This document shows positions 36,431 through 48,687 of a DNA stretch of 64,000 nt, one piece after another. The stretch is from assembly GCF_004798865.1 (NCBI RefSeq), contig NW_025335941.1, positions 12,903,906-12,967,905 of the forward strand. The letters run 5' to 3'. The position numbers and the translations under genes were made by a program. Source of the stretch: Varanus komodoensis. Its lineage: Eukaryota > Chordata > Lepidosauria > Squamata > Varanidae. Under the pieces are notes generated by a model. It did not search any database and was not told the origin of the DNA. It saw only the letters and a list, made by a program, of their open reading frames with translations. Numbering within the stretch: the stretch's first letter is position 1; every line of letters starts with the position of its first letter.

Positions 36431-39383
36431 TACTGTATACTCATGGCAAGTACATCCAGACTCGGTTTTTCTTTCCTGGTGAACAAGTCCAGAGCAAGTG
36501 GCGCCATTCAAACCACGTCTCATAATCTGTCTGCTACAGTTTCTGTTTGGCTTGCAGAATACAGGTGGAGGCTTGCAAGTTTGAATTATACCTCGCACAC
36601 TAAAACAAAAGTCCTCTGGCCTTACACACAGAAAAGTAGTATAGAATGGAGAATGCTGGTCTAACAGGCTAGCTCACGGTGGACAGAGGTCTCTGCACTG
36701 GGACCATGCATGCATGCTGAAATAAAGCCCTTCAAGGAAGGCTGCCTGTGTTCTATTTTATGAACATGTAGATGTTTTTAGTGTTTGGACAACAGAAGGA
36801 AACAAGAAACAAGTCAAATCCATAAAATGGGTTCCAAGGTCCATAGCTGAATACAAAAGTCACAGAATCCCACACTTATATACTATCAGCTAGGGGTGGG
36901 GAACCAAACATGTATTTCCATTAAATATAGCACATATACTTTTGCAGGTTGCTCTTCCCCACCCAAAGTACAGAGATATTTGAAAAAAGAACAGAACTGA
37001 ACTTTTTCTAACTAGAATCTGTAAAGCTGTGAAGCTTTGAATTATTTGTGCTCCTGCTGAGCTGTGCCAGATGTGTTTTTAAGATGAGTAGGCTAAGCAG
37101 GTTGAAAAGATCATGCATCACTATGAAATGAGATGGTTTCTAAAATATATCCTTCCACCCAATTTTATGAGCATAAATGTGAAAAAGCTAATGCACTGTG
37201 GGAAAGGAGGCTATGGGAGGGAGGCATTCTTAATGTACGACTATACATTGCGTTATATAGGTTGCTTCCCATGATGTCAGAGTTCTAGTTATGTAATCAA
37301 TACAAAGTGGGGCAGGGAACAGTTTCTTGTAGGGCTACAAGAGACAGGGGAGGTTTAATCCTTTTTCCACTGCTATGATCCTGACAAAAAGGACCCCCAA
37401 GCTGCATAAAGCAATTGGACAGTGCTCCTGTTGGCACAAATGATGGTTTTATGTGTCTCATTATTTCCAGTATGAGGAAAATTTATTTGTCTGGAATGCA
37501 GTGAGGCAGGGAAATCTTAAACCTCCCTTCCTTGTGCATCTTCTCTCCAGCTCCTCCCCTTCCCCACAGTTAGTAGTAATCATTTTTTGGAACAGGAATT
37601 TAGAACCTCAAGCCAGGTAGCGACTCCAATCCACCTGGAGTCCCAGCGCAGCTTTCTACCATCCACAGATGGACATGATGCCCTTCCCTGACTGACTGAC
37701 TTTCCTCTGGTTGGCGGTTTCCTGGCTTTAAGCAGGTACGGAAGGTATGGATCCCAGACAACTACATAAACTGGACTTAAAGAAGCATAAAACATATCTG
37801 CCTTCCTCCCATATCCACCTGAGACAAGGAGCATTTGCTTGTGCTCTTGAGGATGAAATTATTGGAAGTTGTAGTGGCTCCTTGCTAAGCTACAAAGGAA
37901 TGTTTATGCTAAAACAGTTTGTGCTTGTTGCCTGTCTCAGCTTTTCATGCAAGAACTCTGTGACTGGATTATGTGAGACTGTTCACCCTTTGACCTCCTT
38001 TCCAAAGTCAGAAGGCAGGCCACAGATGCAAAAAAGGCTGAACTTCAGCCTGCAGCTCTTCTCCTGCCACCGTCAGTAGCCATACATTTTGCACAAATCC
38101 TATCAGGTGCAGGTTTTCCAAACACAGTGATGCAGCAATAGCTATTATGGCCAAATTAATCATTATGGCCAGACTCTTAAAACACAGTGCAACATTTTAA
38201 ACCATACAAGCTACTTTCAGAGGAGGCAACTAAGAGCAAGGAAGCACTGGGTAAGGAAAGAATACTTAAACCTTTCCCTACTATCCATCTGCAGCCATTC
38301 ATACCCCCCGCCCCCCAGACAGAGGTGTTTGTTTCTCTGTTTGATTTGTGCCCTGCTTTTCCACCAAGGCAGTCCCAAACTAAGAAGTTCCATCAAACTT
38401 ACCTCTGAGTATAGCCACATAGAGATGTAGTATCAGAATATTGTGTAGTTCTGGTTTTCTGTTACAAAAGGTATATATTATGCACTTGTGATTCCTCACT
38501 AACTGTAGCTTCTGGGTGCTTTATGTGACATTTTCCTCTTCCAGGGCCTCTCCAGTGTTTTCTAAGCATGCATCTGCTTTTTTTTTTCTTTCTTTCAAGT
38601 GAAGAAAGTGAGCTGTTACATGGCTAGCATGCTAAATCTCACTAAAATAATCACCCCTGCAATTGTGCTATCCCACAGCACCACCTTGTGGTTGCATAGT
38701 GAAACATATAGGAAGACCAGGAGAAAAACATATGTAAAGGAGCCTATCATATTCCAGCAAAGAATCTGGGAGACAGAACCCTAGTAAAGTGACAGGCTAA
38801 AAACCTCATGTATAGAAGTAAGCAGTGCCTGAAACAGTATGAGAAAAATATGGAAGCTGCATGAAGGGACAACTGAAATGACCATGTGAGGTGTTCGAAG
38901 CTTGTTGGTTTGGGTAGAAATAACAGTGCGAGAACTGAATTGCTTTTTATAAATTATTAGTGGAGTAGAGAGATATTATATAGATAAATTATACTTGTAC
39001 TCCACCATTCTTCCATCACAAGACAGTTTACGTAATATTCCGCAGTGACTTCCCCTTCAGGCACTGTGCAAAAGCACTTTGTTTAGCCGCTTGAAGATGG
39101 CTGCCCAGTGTGCAACCTTGTCCCAAGATGGTGTCTTGGGACTCTAGATTAAACAATTTGCTACCTTTAACATCACAGAATGCAGCTCCATATGTCCTTT
39201 TTTCTACTCAAAGGTAAGCATGGAGGATTTGATCTGGACTGGGATCCTAGTATTGGAGTATATGGTACTTTAACATTTTGCCCCACCACTGTGGTCCCAA
39301 TCCGAATAAGGTCCCTCATGCTTATTTTCTCAGTAGGGAAAAAGAGCTGACACGGCTGCATGCTCTATGTTAAAGTTAGCATG
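36431..39383. other. Non-coding, nothing firm recognised
   Basis: Holds a T-run with (TTTC) at 38578-38597 and a weak reversed SINE-like patch near 38990-39060. The 110-codon + frame at 37747-38079 has no recognisable motif. Confidence 0.45.
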
Positions 39384-39984
39384 TATGGGGGTGGGGCGGG
39401 GACCCAAAAACCACCCAGGAATTATCTTCTGGAGGTTGGGACCCTTGTAGTACAGGCTTCCCTTGTTAGGGGAATCTTCTTGGAGCCAATCTGTACCAGT
39501 GTTTGCAGCTGGGTTGTTGTGATAGGCCGTGTTTGATTTCAGTGAGTTGGTTTTTTTGGGTGGGGGCTGGAGACTCTTTCAATGTATTTGCCTATTTTGT
39601 GATGGCTGATTTACATGAACAACGTGTGGTGGTGAAATTTTGTTCAGCTGAGTGTTCTGTTTTTGACCAAAAATGGCATGACCCTTGTGCCCCACCCTCC
39701 CTGTTCACCCGATCTCGCCCTGTGCGACGTTTGTTTGTTTGTTTCCCCGGATGAAAGAAGTCCTCAAAGGGAAATGTTTTGCCAATGTGGAAGAGGTGAA
39801 ACAAAATACAGCAGAAGCACTAAAAGGCATCAAAATTGATGAGTTCAAAACCTGTTCTGAGCAGTAGAAAAATCATCTCAATAGGTGTATTACATCGAAG
39901 GTGACTGACATTTGAACATGTAAAAATGAATGCACTTTTTAATAAATGCATTCCTGTTTTTGTTTTCTTTAGTCCCCCCTCATA
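39384..39984 (+). mobile_element. mariner (D,D34D) internal-deletion derivative
   Basis: The transposase start MADLHEQRVVVKFC at 39602 is followed almost directly by the C-terminal part, LTKNGMTLVPHPPCSPDL at about 39663, ALCD (the third catalytic Asp), MKEVLKGKCFANVEEVKQ and KGIKIDEFKTCSEQ, in another frame. The region holding the first two catalytic Asp is deleted. TGG for Trp has become TAG after CSEQ. Candidate ends are TATGGGGGTGGGGCGGGGAC on the left and TATGAGGGGGGAC in reverse complement on the right, next to TA. It cannot move by itself. Confidence 0.75.
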
Positions 39985-40165
39985 TATTTCCCTTGGTACT
40001 AGAACTGAATAACCAATAAAATTGGCTGACAATAAGTCCAAGAGAGATCCCCCACCTTTACACAAAGCATAATGAATATACTTAATTTGCTGTTGGAAGC
40101 AGTTTGCCTAAGTACAGGAGTTGCTGGGGATTTTGGTGGGAGGCTGCAGTCTGTGGATTTCTCAG
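39985..40165. other. Non-coding, nothing recognised
   Basis: Short interval between the mariner derivative and a CR1 terminus. Confidence 0.5.
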
Positions 40166-40247
40166 GAGCAGCTGGGCGGCCTGTATGTAAACAGAATGCT
40201 GGACCAGACAGATTCTGGTTCTGATCCAGCATGGCGGTGCTTATGTA
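40166..40247 (+). mobile_element. CR1 LINE 3' terminus (TTATG type)
   Basis: The segments gcagctgggcggcctgtatg, cagaatgctggaccagacag and tctgatccagcatggcggtg then cttatg are the + orientation of the CR1 end seen reversed at 42549. Confidence 0.65.
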
Positions 40248-42548
40248 CCACAAGGCATGATGGTAGCCACAATATCGGATGTCTAAAGGCTAAGGCTAAT
40301 GAATAGAGGACAGAGCTATCAGTCAAGATAGCTTAGTGGAACTTATAAGCTTAGAGGCAATGTATGAGTATCAGAGGTTAGGGACCAATCAGTTGGGGTG
40401 GCCATCATGCCTTGCTGTTGACTTATGGGGGAAGGGGGGTGCCAGCTGGCTCCCCACTGTAGAGACCGAATGCTGAACTAGGCAGAAATTTGATTGGTTT
40501 GAGCAGCAAAGGAACTGGTATTTTCACGTATCTAGTCCATTTATGTAAGCAAGCTTCCCATTGATTGTGGATCTTTATGCTTGTAGATAAGCTGGATGAT
40601 GTTTCCCACAAAATGAACTGGCAATATATTCAGTTAATATAATACTTTACAACTCAATGCACCACTTTGGCTTTTTGATGAGTCGATTTCTCTGCATATG
40701 TTTGGCAAGATGAGGCTTGCAAAACATTGCTATGATGAAATATATGATTAAACCACCGGGCGACATATTTTATGTTGATTCAGTCCTGTAGCTAGGCTGA
40801 ATAAAAAATGAGAACCCAAGCAGGCTTCTTTCTCTCTCACACACTCTGTAGCCTGCTACTGATTAATAGTGATATAACTCATTGGCATGTGATGCATCAA
40901 CCAGAATAAATTAAAAAGTCTTGGGTTTAGGTGTGCTTTCATTTGGTACCAACAAAATGAATTAAATATGGGAGAAAATAATTGCAGCTTAAATATTTAA
41001 GCAATTATTATTCTACAAGAAATAAGAGGTAGTAGTTATTAAATTTCGTATATGAAATATATGAGATGGTAGGTATTAAATTCCTTTATCACTAAACTGC
41101 ACTGCTGATTAACTGTAGCTTCCATATTATATTTTCATATTTTGCTTTTTCAAACAGTTTTCCCTCTGCCTATGGACTTTTGATAGCTTGTTATCCATGG
41201 CAACAACACTCATCATAAGCCATGGACTAAATATTCACAGTGTTGGCAACATTGCAACCTACAGTGACTTGCTTAACCCATGATGGGCACAAGGGTTCAT
41301 CCTAACTGGCCCAGTCACAGCACCTTTTGATATGTGCAGTCTAACAGCTACAGGCAGAGTAGTCTCCTTTTCCATTAAGATGTTTCTAGATGTAGCTCCT
41401 GGATTAAAAGAGTGGTAAGAAGACTCCCCTCCCCTCCCCTCCATTCCACCCTACAGCTTATCTGATTGGGGGGAAAAACTTGGACAGGCATCCCTGACAT
41501 CATTAGCAAAACATAATTCATATGTAATATGGCCGCTTATTCCAGAATAGTTCTGAAGTGCAACCGATGTCGTATTTGCTGCCACCTGTGAGCTTTTTAT
41601 CCTAAAAGTTATTGTGCAGTTTAGGAAGCTTCTTAGTATTTGCTTTATTTTTAAGTATCTTTCCAATTTCCCCCTTTATTTCATACTTTGCTAACATAAA
41701 GACTTTCCTTTAAAGGATGCGATCCTGTATTAAGGGCCTGTGGGATGGGGGAGCTGTTTCTGTTGGCATGAGATCACACCTAGGGAGAGAAGCAAGGCGG
41801 CTCTGGAATGCAATGGTAAAAACCAATCAGGGCAACATGCAAGTCCTCTTTAACCAGGTTGAGGTTCGCCCAAAAACCATCACAAATTAAACAAAGCAGC
41901 AAAGTTTTTAAAAAATTAAATACTGAAGGATAAAAGTATATAATAAATTAAAATGACGATTATTAATACTCTGTTTTCCCTTCAGAGTGTATAAATCTTC
42001 CACCGTATAAATTTAACAATTAAAATTAAATAAATAACTATTGTGCCTGAAGCACAACGAATGTGCTGCTGGTCGTGTGACATGATGAGATGGAAGGAGC
42101 CACGGTAAGATTATCAATGTAAAGTCTGAATAATTGTATTTGTTTTCCCGCAGCCTAAAAGAGGTAGGTTCCATGGGTCAGTCATTTATGGATTTGATCC
42201 AAATTTACATCATAGTTCAAGCTCAGAGAAGGAGGTTATTTACTTAATTGGTTGTGCTCGGATTGATTTGCATGTAAAACTGAAGCACAAACACATGCTG
42301 ATAGACTGATTGGTTGATCTGGTCTACTGAAGAGATACCAGTTCTCTAAAACACCAAATCCCAAAAGGAAAGCTTGAAGGAGCCGATGGTGCTTAGACGA
42401 AAGAAAAGATGATGAACAAGTGGTAATACCCAGATATTTGAAGGACTTTTACTTAGAAGGTGGATCAAGTCTGCTTTCTATTGTTTCAGAGATTCAGACT
42501 GAAATAAGTTTCAGACTGAAGGAAAGGGTGATTTTGGCTAACTAGAAA
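40248..42548. other. Non-coding, nothing recognised
   Basis: AT-rich with a (CCCCT)n patch at 41426-41442. No coding motif. Confidence 0.5.
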
Positions 42549-42790
42549 AACATAAGGCCATGCTGGATCAGAGCAAGGGTCCATCGAATTCAGCAATCTG
42601 TTCACACAGGAGCCAACCAGCTGCCAACGGAAAGCCCACAAGCAAGGCATGAGTGCAACAGTGACCTCTCACCCATGCTCCCCAACAAGTGGTTACCTCT
42701 GATACTGGAAATAGCATGTAGCCATCAGGACTAGAAGCTATTCAATAGCCTTATTCTCCGTGAAATTGTCTGATCCCCTTTCAGCCATTC
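42549..42790 (-). mobile_element. CR1 LINE 3' UTR
   Basis: Starts aacataaggccatgctggat at the 3' terminus, then ctgttcacacaggagccaac, catgagtgcaacagtgacc and ttgtctgatccccttt. It is the longest copy of this CR1 3' UTR type here and was used to recognise the others. Confidence 0.75.
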
Positions 42791-42892
42791 TACGTGGTAA
42801 ATTTCCTAATGGTAAAGAACACCCTAATGATACAAGTTCTTAATGGACAGTCCCTCACAACAGGCTTTAAAGCAAGAGCTGAACCACCTATA

Positions 42893-43008
42893 ATCCAGTT
42901 GGAAAGGGCCTCAAAGGTCATCTACAGAGATGCTGTAGCAAAGCATTTCCTACATCAACAAGGGCCTTTGGCTGCATGATCTTTGAGGTCGCTCCAACTC
43001 TATGAATC
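42893..43008. mobile_element. CR1-terminus-like pieces in opposite orientations
   Basis: The left side ccagttggaaagggcctcaa resembles a reversed CR1 end, and the right side gatctttgaggtcgctccaa then ctctatgaatc resembles a forward end. It may be two short insertions or a short element with CR1-like ends. Confidence 0.4.
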
Positions 43009-43020
43009 AGTGCATATTTC

Positions 43021-43228
43021 TTTATTAATTAGATTTATATCCCACCTTTTTAAGAGCTTAAAGCAACTTACATCATTCTCCTTCTGCTCTCAATCTTATC
43101 CCCACAACAACCACCCTGTGAGGTAGGTTGGACTGAGAGTCTGCGACTGGCCTAAAGTCACCATGGCTGAGTGGGGACTAGAAGCTAGGTCACCTGAGTC
43201 CCAGTTCCTACACCACACTGGCTCTCAG
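43021..43228 (-). mobile_element. tRNA-derived SINE with two small deletions
   Basis: Reversed SINE: tttatatcccacctttttaa, cttatccccacaacaaccac, gtgaggtaggttggactgag and cctacaccacactggctctc. Compared with 24908 it lacks the stretch around box A (gtggttaagagc) and part of the agccaactgggtg region, so its promoter is probably dead. Confidence 0.8.
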
Positions 43229-43678
43229 GGTGAATAAGCCATCTTTAGAAAGTTTGTATTCAACCTTGCTTTGCCTGAGAGACCAAAAAGAAGCAATATG
43301 TAGAACATTTTCTGAGTGTCTTTATAACTCATTGCAAAATTCTTCAAAGAAGAGTGCTTGAAAGCCTAGTGGCAAACATTTATTTAGGGCTAAGGGAAAG
43401 GGAATCTTTCTATATGCTCACTTTGTATGACTTCTTACAGTCTAAGTCCAAGAATGGAAACAAATTTTGCCACTGTCCGGCTGTGCTACCTCTGCCTAAA
43501 TTAAGTCCTCCTGGTGAGGTTTTAACCAATTATTTATGCTAATGTTCCCATAGTATTTAAAAGTTGTTTGCTTCTTAAATGATTAACATGTGTCCCCCAG
43601 GGCAGTCAAATATGCTTTCCCATGTCGGAGGTCGATAAGACCACCTGTTCTGGGCATCCAGAGCTATTGCTTCACACT
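43229..43678. other. Non-coding, nothing recognised
   Basis: No motif was identified. Confidence 0.5.
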
Positions 43679-43774
43679 AGCCTTCCCCAGTCTGTTATTC
43701 CCCCAGATGTATTTGACTACAACTCCCATCATCCCCAACCAACAAGTGGCAAGTGCCTAGTTAGGAAAGGCTAC
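43679..43774. mobile_element. Short TIR MITE (TAGCCTTCCCC ends)
   Basis: Ends TAGCCTTCCCCAG and AGGAAAGGCTA are inverted; the interior has ctacaactcccatcatcccc, a hallmark of a palindromic short element frequent in amniote genomes. It is 96 bp, with no transposase. The superfamily is uncertain (hAT-like by its relatives). Confidence 0.6.
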
Positions 43775-44508
43775 TCTGCAGAAACAGGCTTCTCTGCTTC
43801 TGCCTCATGGTGGTAGAAGGAGAAATAGAGGGGATTTCTCAGGTTGGTATGAGAAAGAAATTGATCAGTCTATAGCTCTGCTTTGCAGCAGAGGGAGGAT
43901 TCTGTTTACACATCCAGCCCTTTGATTCATTGACCCATTCATTCATTCCTGATTCTGCAACAAAAGTGGGGTAAATCCTATTAACCCAAAATAGTCTCTC
44001 TTGTAGTCTGTGTACTCACAAATTATGAAGCTTCATATAGAAATGTACTGTTGCTTTAGAAAACAGGGAAAAACAAACCTATAAAATTAGCTCACATTTC
44101 TCCCCCTCCCCCCACTCATACACACCTGTTCGCATAACGTGGCCAGGATTAATATCTGAGAGGCCCAAATTAAATCTTCCCTGCTAACGCAACAAATTAG
44201 CTGTAGAATTCGCACTTGTAATGCAAACGTTACATCTTACAAATTAGACTACAACAAGACCCTAATTTTATCTCTGGAGAGTTCCGTTCAAATTTAAATG
44301 TAATTCACGAGCAAAATTGGCATATGCTGTTCCCAGCCCTTTGGTCCCCTGAATTATTGGCTCATTTACAGTCAATCTTAAGCAAATCAAGGACTGAGGG
44401 AGCTCTTGCTTAAATAATAGACTGGGCTGAAGTAGATGGATAGCAATTCCATAGAACTCTATCAAATGGGTGACATCCAACATTAATAGATTTTCTCTGG
44501 CATCTCCT

Positions 44509-44531
44509 CCCCCCCCCCCCCCCCCCCCCCC
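44509..44531 (+). repeat. Homopolymer C23
   Basis: Uninterrupted run of 23 C. Length in the assembly is likely to be imprecise. Confidence 0.95.
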
Positions 44532-45511
44532 GCAGTCTACCACATGCCCCTGAAACCATTCAGAGAAGATTTGGGAGTGCAAGGACTGCAGAGGGGAGGA
44601 GGAATCTATCAGCAGACAAATAAAACTGGATTTCACCCAGTGTCTCCTCACCAGAGATAGATGGTGAAGAGAAAGGGGGGAAATGCCATGAAGGAATTTC
44701 AGCTTAATAAATGGAACTATACATACCACAAACTGCAAATTAAAATCTTACCAAGAAGACATTTCAAAAGCCAAATGTTTCAGAAGACCATGTTAAGTCC
44801 ATGATCCACTAACATTTCTTTCTAACTCGTATCTGCACTCACTAAAGTTAGCAAATTAGTTGGGGATTGGCGGGGCACCAATTCTCAGCCAGCCTGAACA
44901 GTGCATGCCACATGAATTCACAACCAAGCTGAGGCACTGGAACTCCCACACAGACACATAGCAAACTTGTATAGGCCTTTGAAAACAGGGTGTGTTGAGG
45001 AATAAGGCAAACAGAGTTTGCAACACACTTTGCACAGTTGCTAAGACGTCTTCATTCTTGCAACTTCACCTCACAGATCTTTCTGCATTAGAGGAAGAAG
45101 CACCATGTGTAAACTAGAGACAATAGGAAGATTGCTAGAAGGCAAGGAAGCAGAAATATCTCAGGGAACAAAAAGGGAGCAGTCTGTTTTATATATTTTA
45201 AGGCGCAGTGTTCCCTGATCTTGGGTCTCCATTAGGGACCCCAAGAAGTACTGTCTGAGTTTGCTGTTGATGGCTCCTAATTTTCTATCCTTGAAAGTGG
45301 AACTGTGTGCCTTTAACACCTTTAAATTGGCCTTTAACATCTAGGTTCTTCTAAACTGCTGCGTTAACTCTGGTTTAAAGATGGTTGTTGTGCTGCATAT
45401 TCATGGCCTTATTTTTATTCGCAATCCACCTAAGGGTGTGTGTGTGTATAATTCCTGCATATTGAGGTAAGCCCAGAAAATCCACCTCTAGTGAGCAGAA
45501 TACAAATTCAG

Positions 45512-45541
45512 TGATGATGATGATGATCATCATCATCATCA
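45512..45541. repeat. Perfect 30-bp palindrome, (TGA)5(TCA)5
   Basis: Five TGA units meet five TCA units head-on, so the strand is its own reverse complement over 30 bp with GATC at the centre. It probably arose by fold-back growth of a trinucleotide repeat. Confidence 0.95.
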
Positions 45542-45719
45542 TGTGTCTGCAGACAAATGACAGAGAATGCACAGATATGCCATATATTCTGGCATATAAG
45601 GTGACTCATAAGTTGAAGTCAATATTTCGGGCTGTTTTCTGGTCTTTGTCCTATGTTGAGCATATAAGATGACCCCCAATTTTGGCTTCATGGTTTTCAG
45701 TTTTGAGGGGCTGTTATAT

Positions 45720-46333
45720 CCTATGAGGAAAGGCTGAGAGAACTGGCCATGAGAAAAGAAGGCTGAGGGGAGGCATGATATCCCTCTATAGCAGGGGTCT
45801 CAAACTCGCAGCCCGCAGGCAAATTGCCGGGATGGGCAGGGCATGGGGGAGGGGCCCTGCGGCTTTCCAAGTGCTGGCGGTGCCCAGGCCGGCCGCGGGA
45901 TGAGCGGCCCACCACCACCGCGGTGCTGGAATACTTGATGCGGCTCAGCCTCACCCAGACTCTACTTCCAGCGGCCCCCAGGTAAGTTGAGTTTGAGACC
46001 CCTGCTCTATAGGTACCTCAAAGGCTGTCACAAAGAGGAAGGTCAAGATCTCTTCTTGCTGATACCAGAGCATAGGACATGGAATAATCAACTCAAATTG
46101 CAACAACCCAGATTCAGGCTGGACATCAGGAAAAGCCTCCTCACTGTCAGAGCAATACAGCAGTGGAACAGGCTGCCTAGAGAGGTGGTGGGCTCTCCCA
46201 CACTAGAGCCATTCAGAAAGAAACTGGACAGTCATCTGAGTGGAATGGGGTAATGTGGGGTCCTGCAACAGCAGGGGATTGGGCTCAATGGCCTTCATGG
46301 CTCCTTCCAACTCTACTGTTCTGTGATTCTATA
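45720..46333 (+). mobile_element. CR1 LINE 3' end, split by a hAT-like MITE
   Basis: Begins at YEERLRELAM (tatgaggaaaggctgagag), continues after the inserted MITE with YRYLKGCHKEEGQDLF, PRFRLDIRKSLLTVRAI, NRLPREVVGSPTLEPF and LDSHLSGMG-stop, and ends ctgtgattctatatg, the CR1 terminal repeat. The ORF C-terminus after the MITE is free of stops. It is close to the 23345 copy but better kept (LTVRAIQQWN against LTIRAIKQCN). Confidence 0.88.
45792..46004. mobile_element. hAT-like MITE with perfect TIRs and 8-bp TSD
   Basis: CAGGGGTCTCAAACTC at the left and its exact complement GAGTTTGAGACCCCTG at the right bound a 213-bp GC-rich body (gcagcccgcaggc, ggccggccgcggg). The octamer CTCTATAG repeats exactly at 45784-45791 and 46005-46012; removing the insert and one copy restores the CR1 sequence ccctctataggtacctcaaa. 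The CAGGGG start and 8-bp duplication are hAT signs. No coding capacity. Confidence 0.92.
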
Positions 46334-46456
46334 TGCTGGTATATACAGGTATTTGTCATCCGGAAGCTTCTAGGCTCTCATGATATCACATCACTGTATT
46401 CTAGCTAATAGTTATATTCTCTCTGACTTGGAGGCTGACAGCAGGCTGCAAGGGGT

Positions 46457-46494
46457 GGGCTGGCTGGCGGGCTGGCTGGCTGGCTGGCTGGCTG
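46457..46494 (+). repeat. (TGGC)n microsatellite
   Basis: Tandem TGGC units with one GGGC variant, inside the right half of the TIR element. Confidence 0.9.
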
Positions 46495-46761
46495 GGGTTG
46501 CTTTGGGAGGACAGCAGGTGTCAGTGCCACGGATGGGCATGAGGGGCAGGTGTGGGAGGGCAGCAAGAGAAAGGAGGCCTACACAGGCAGTGATGCAATG
46601 TAGAATGAGCTCCTTGGTACCAGTAAGAAGTTTTTTTTAATGATTTTTACTGTGAATAAAATATGATGAAAACTTTTCACCTGGTTTATAAGATGACCCC
46701 CACCCCCAGCTCTTGCCTTGCTATTTCCAGTTTCAAGGGTCTTCTTGTATGCCAGAATATA

Positions 46762-47230
46762 CAGCATTGATGCCACTCTGCCATTTTATTAGCAGTGTAG
46801 TGCCCAGTCAAACAAAATAGCTCTTAAACAATAGGAGACACATTTATAATTCTACACATTTCTTATTCTGTTCTCATCAGGTTAACAAATTAGTATCCAG
46901 AAGTAGTACTCATACCTAAAGAATTGTAAATCTTACTTTAAGACTCAATAAATATTTGTCAAGTATCAATATAAATATTTGTTTTGTATGCAAACATTTA
47001 TGTTGGTTCACAATATTCTCTATTGATTTATTCTTTTCCCAAGCCTGGGAGAAGAGGATGAGTCACTAAACTGTTGCCTTTAAATAATCATTTGAGATGT
47101 TTAATTAAACATTATAATCAGGGAATTAACAGAACTCTTTCTAACACCTGATCTTTGCTTTTGCTCCTCTTACAGCTTCAGCCCCAAAGCCAATTTTTCT
47201 TGCTCATTTATACAGTTCCTATTTCTCATA
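46762..47230. other. Non-coding, nothing recognised
   Basis: AT-rich; no motif was identified. Confidence 0.5.
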
Positions 47231-47410
47231 AGGTGTGGTGGTTAGCGTACCAGAGTAGGTGCTGGTTCAAATTCCTGCTCACCCATGAAGTTTCTGGGTA
47301 ATCTCAGGCCAGTTTTCATCTCTAACCTAAACGCATCCCACTGGATTGTTGAAGACTCTGAGAGTGGTATATAATTATCTTTCTCTCTCTCTCAGTCTCT
47401 GGGATATAAC
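47231..47410 (+). mobile_element. tRNA-derived SINE, 300 bp upstream of the KCNJ6 exon
   Basis: The head aggtgtggtggttagcgtac has a box A form and GGTTCAAATTCC near 47263 is a near-consensus box B. The middle gggtaatctcaggccagttt follows the SINE body, and the end is agagtggtatataat with a TC-rich tail. Sequence and tail differ from the 24908 subfamily. Confidence 0.7.

Positions 47411-48687
<1,277 letters not shown>

Larger units (their letters stand above)
43775..45582. other. Non-coding apart from simple repeats
   Basis: Contains a 23-C run (44509-44531) and a 30-bp palindrome (45512-45541), listed separately. The 156-codon minus frame at 44268-44738 is a chance frame that runs through the poly-C as poly-Gly. 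Confidence 0.5.
45583..46761. mobile_element. TIR element with TA target, split by a CR1
   Basis: The left end TATATTCTGGCATATAAG and the reverse complement of the right end, TATATTCTGGCATACAAG, differ at one base. Both halves carry internal ataagatgaccccca motifs. Without the CR1 the element is about 565 bp (45583-45719 and 46334-46761). It has no transposase and contains a (TGGC)n run. The ends beginning at TA suggest a Tc1/mariner-type target. Confidence 0.65.

Noticed and set aside
36113-36664. 183-codon + strand frame
   Set aside because: It runs through a (GGT)n repeat and a possible MITE, with overlapping open frames on both strands and no recognisable motif.
44268-44738. 156-codon minus frame with poly-Gly
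   Set aside because: The Gly run is the reverse of the C23 homopolymer; there is no domain or splice context.
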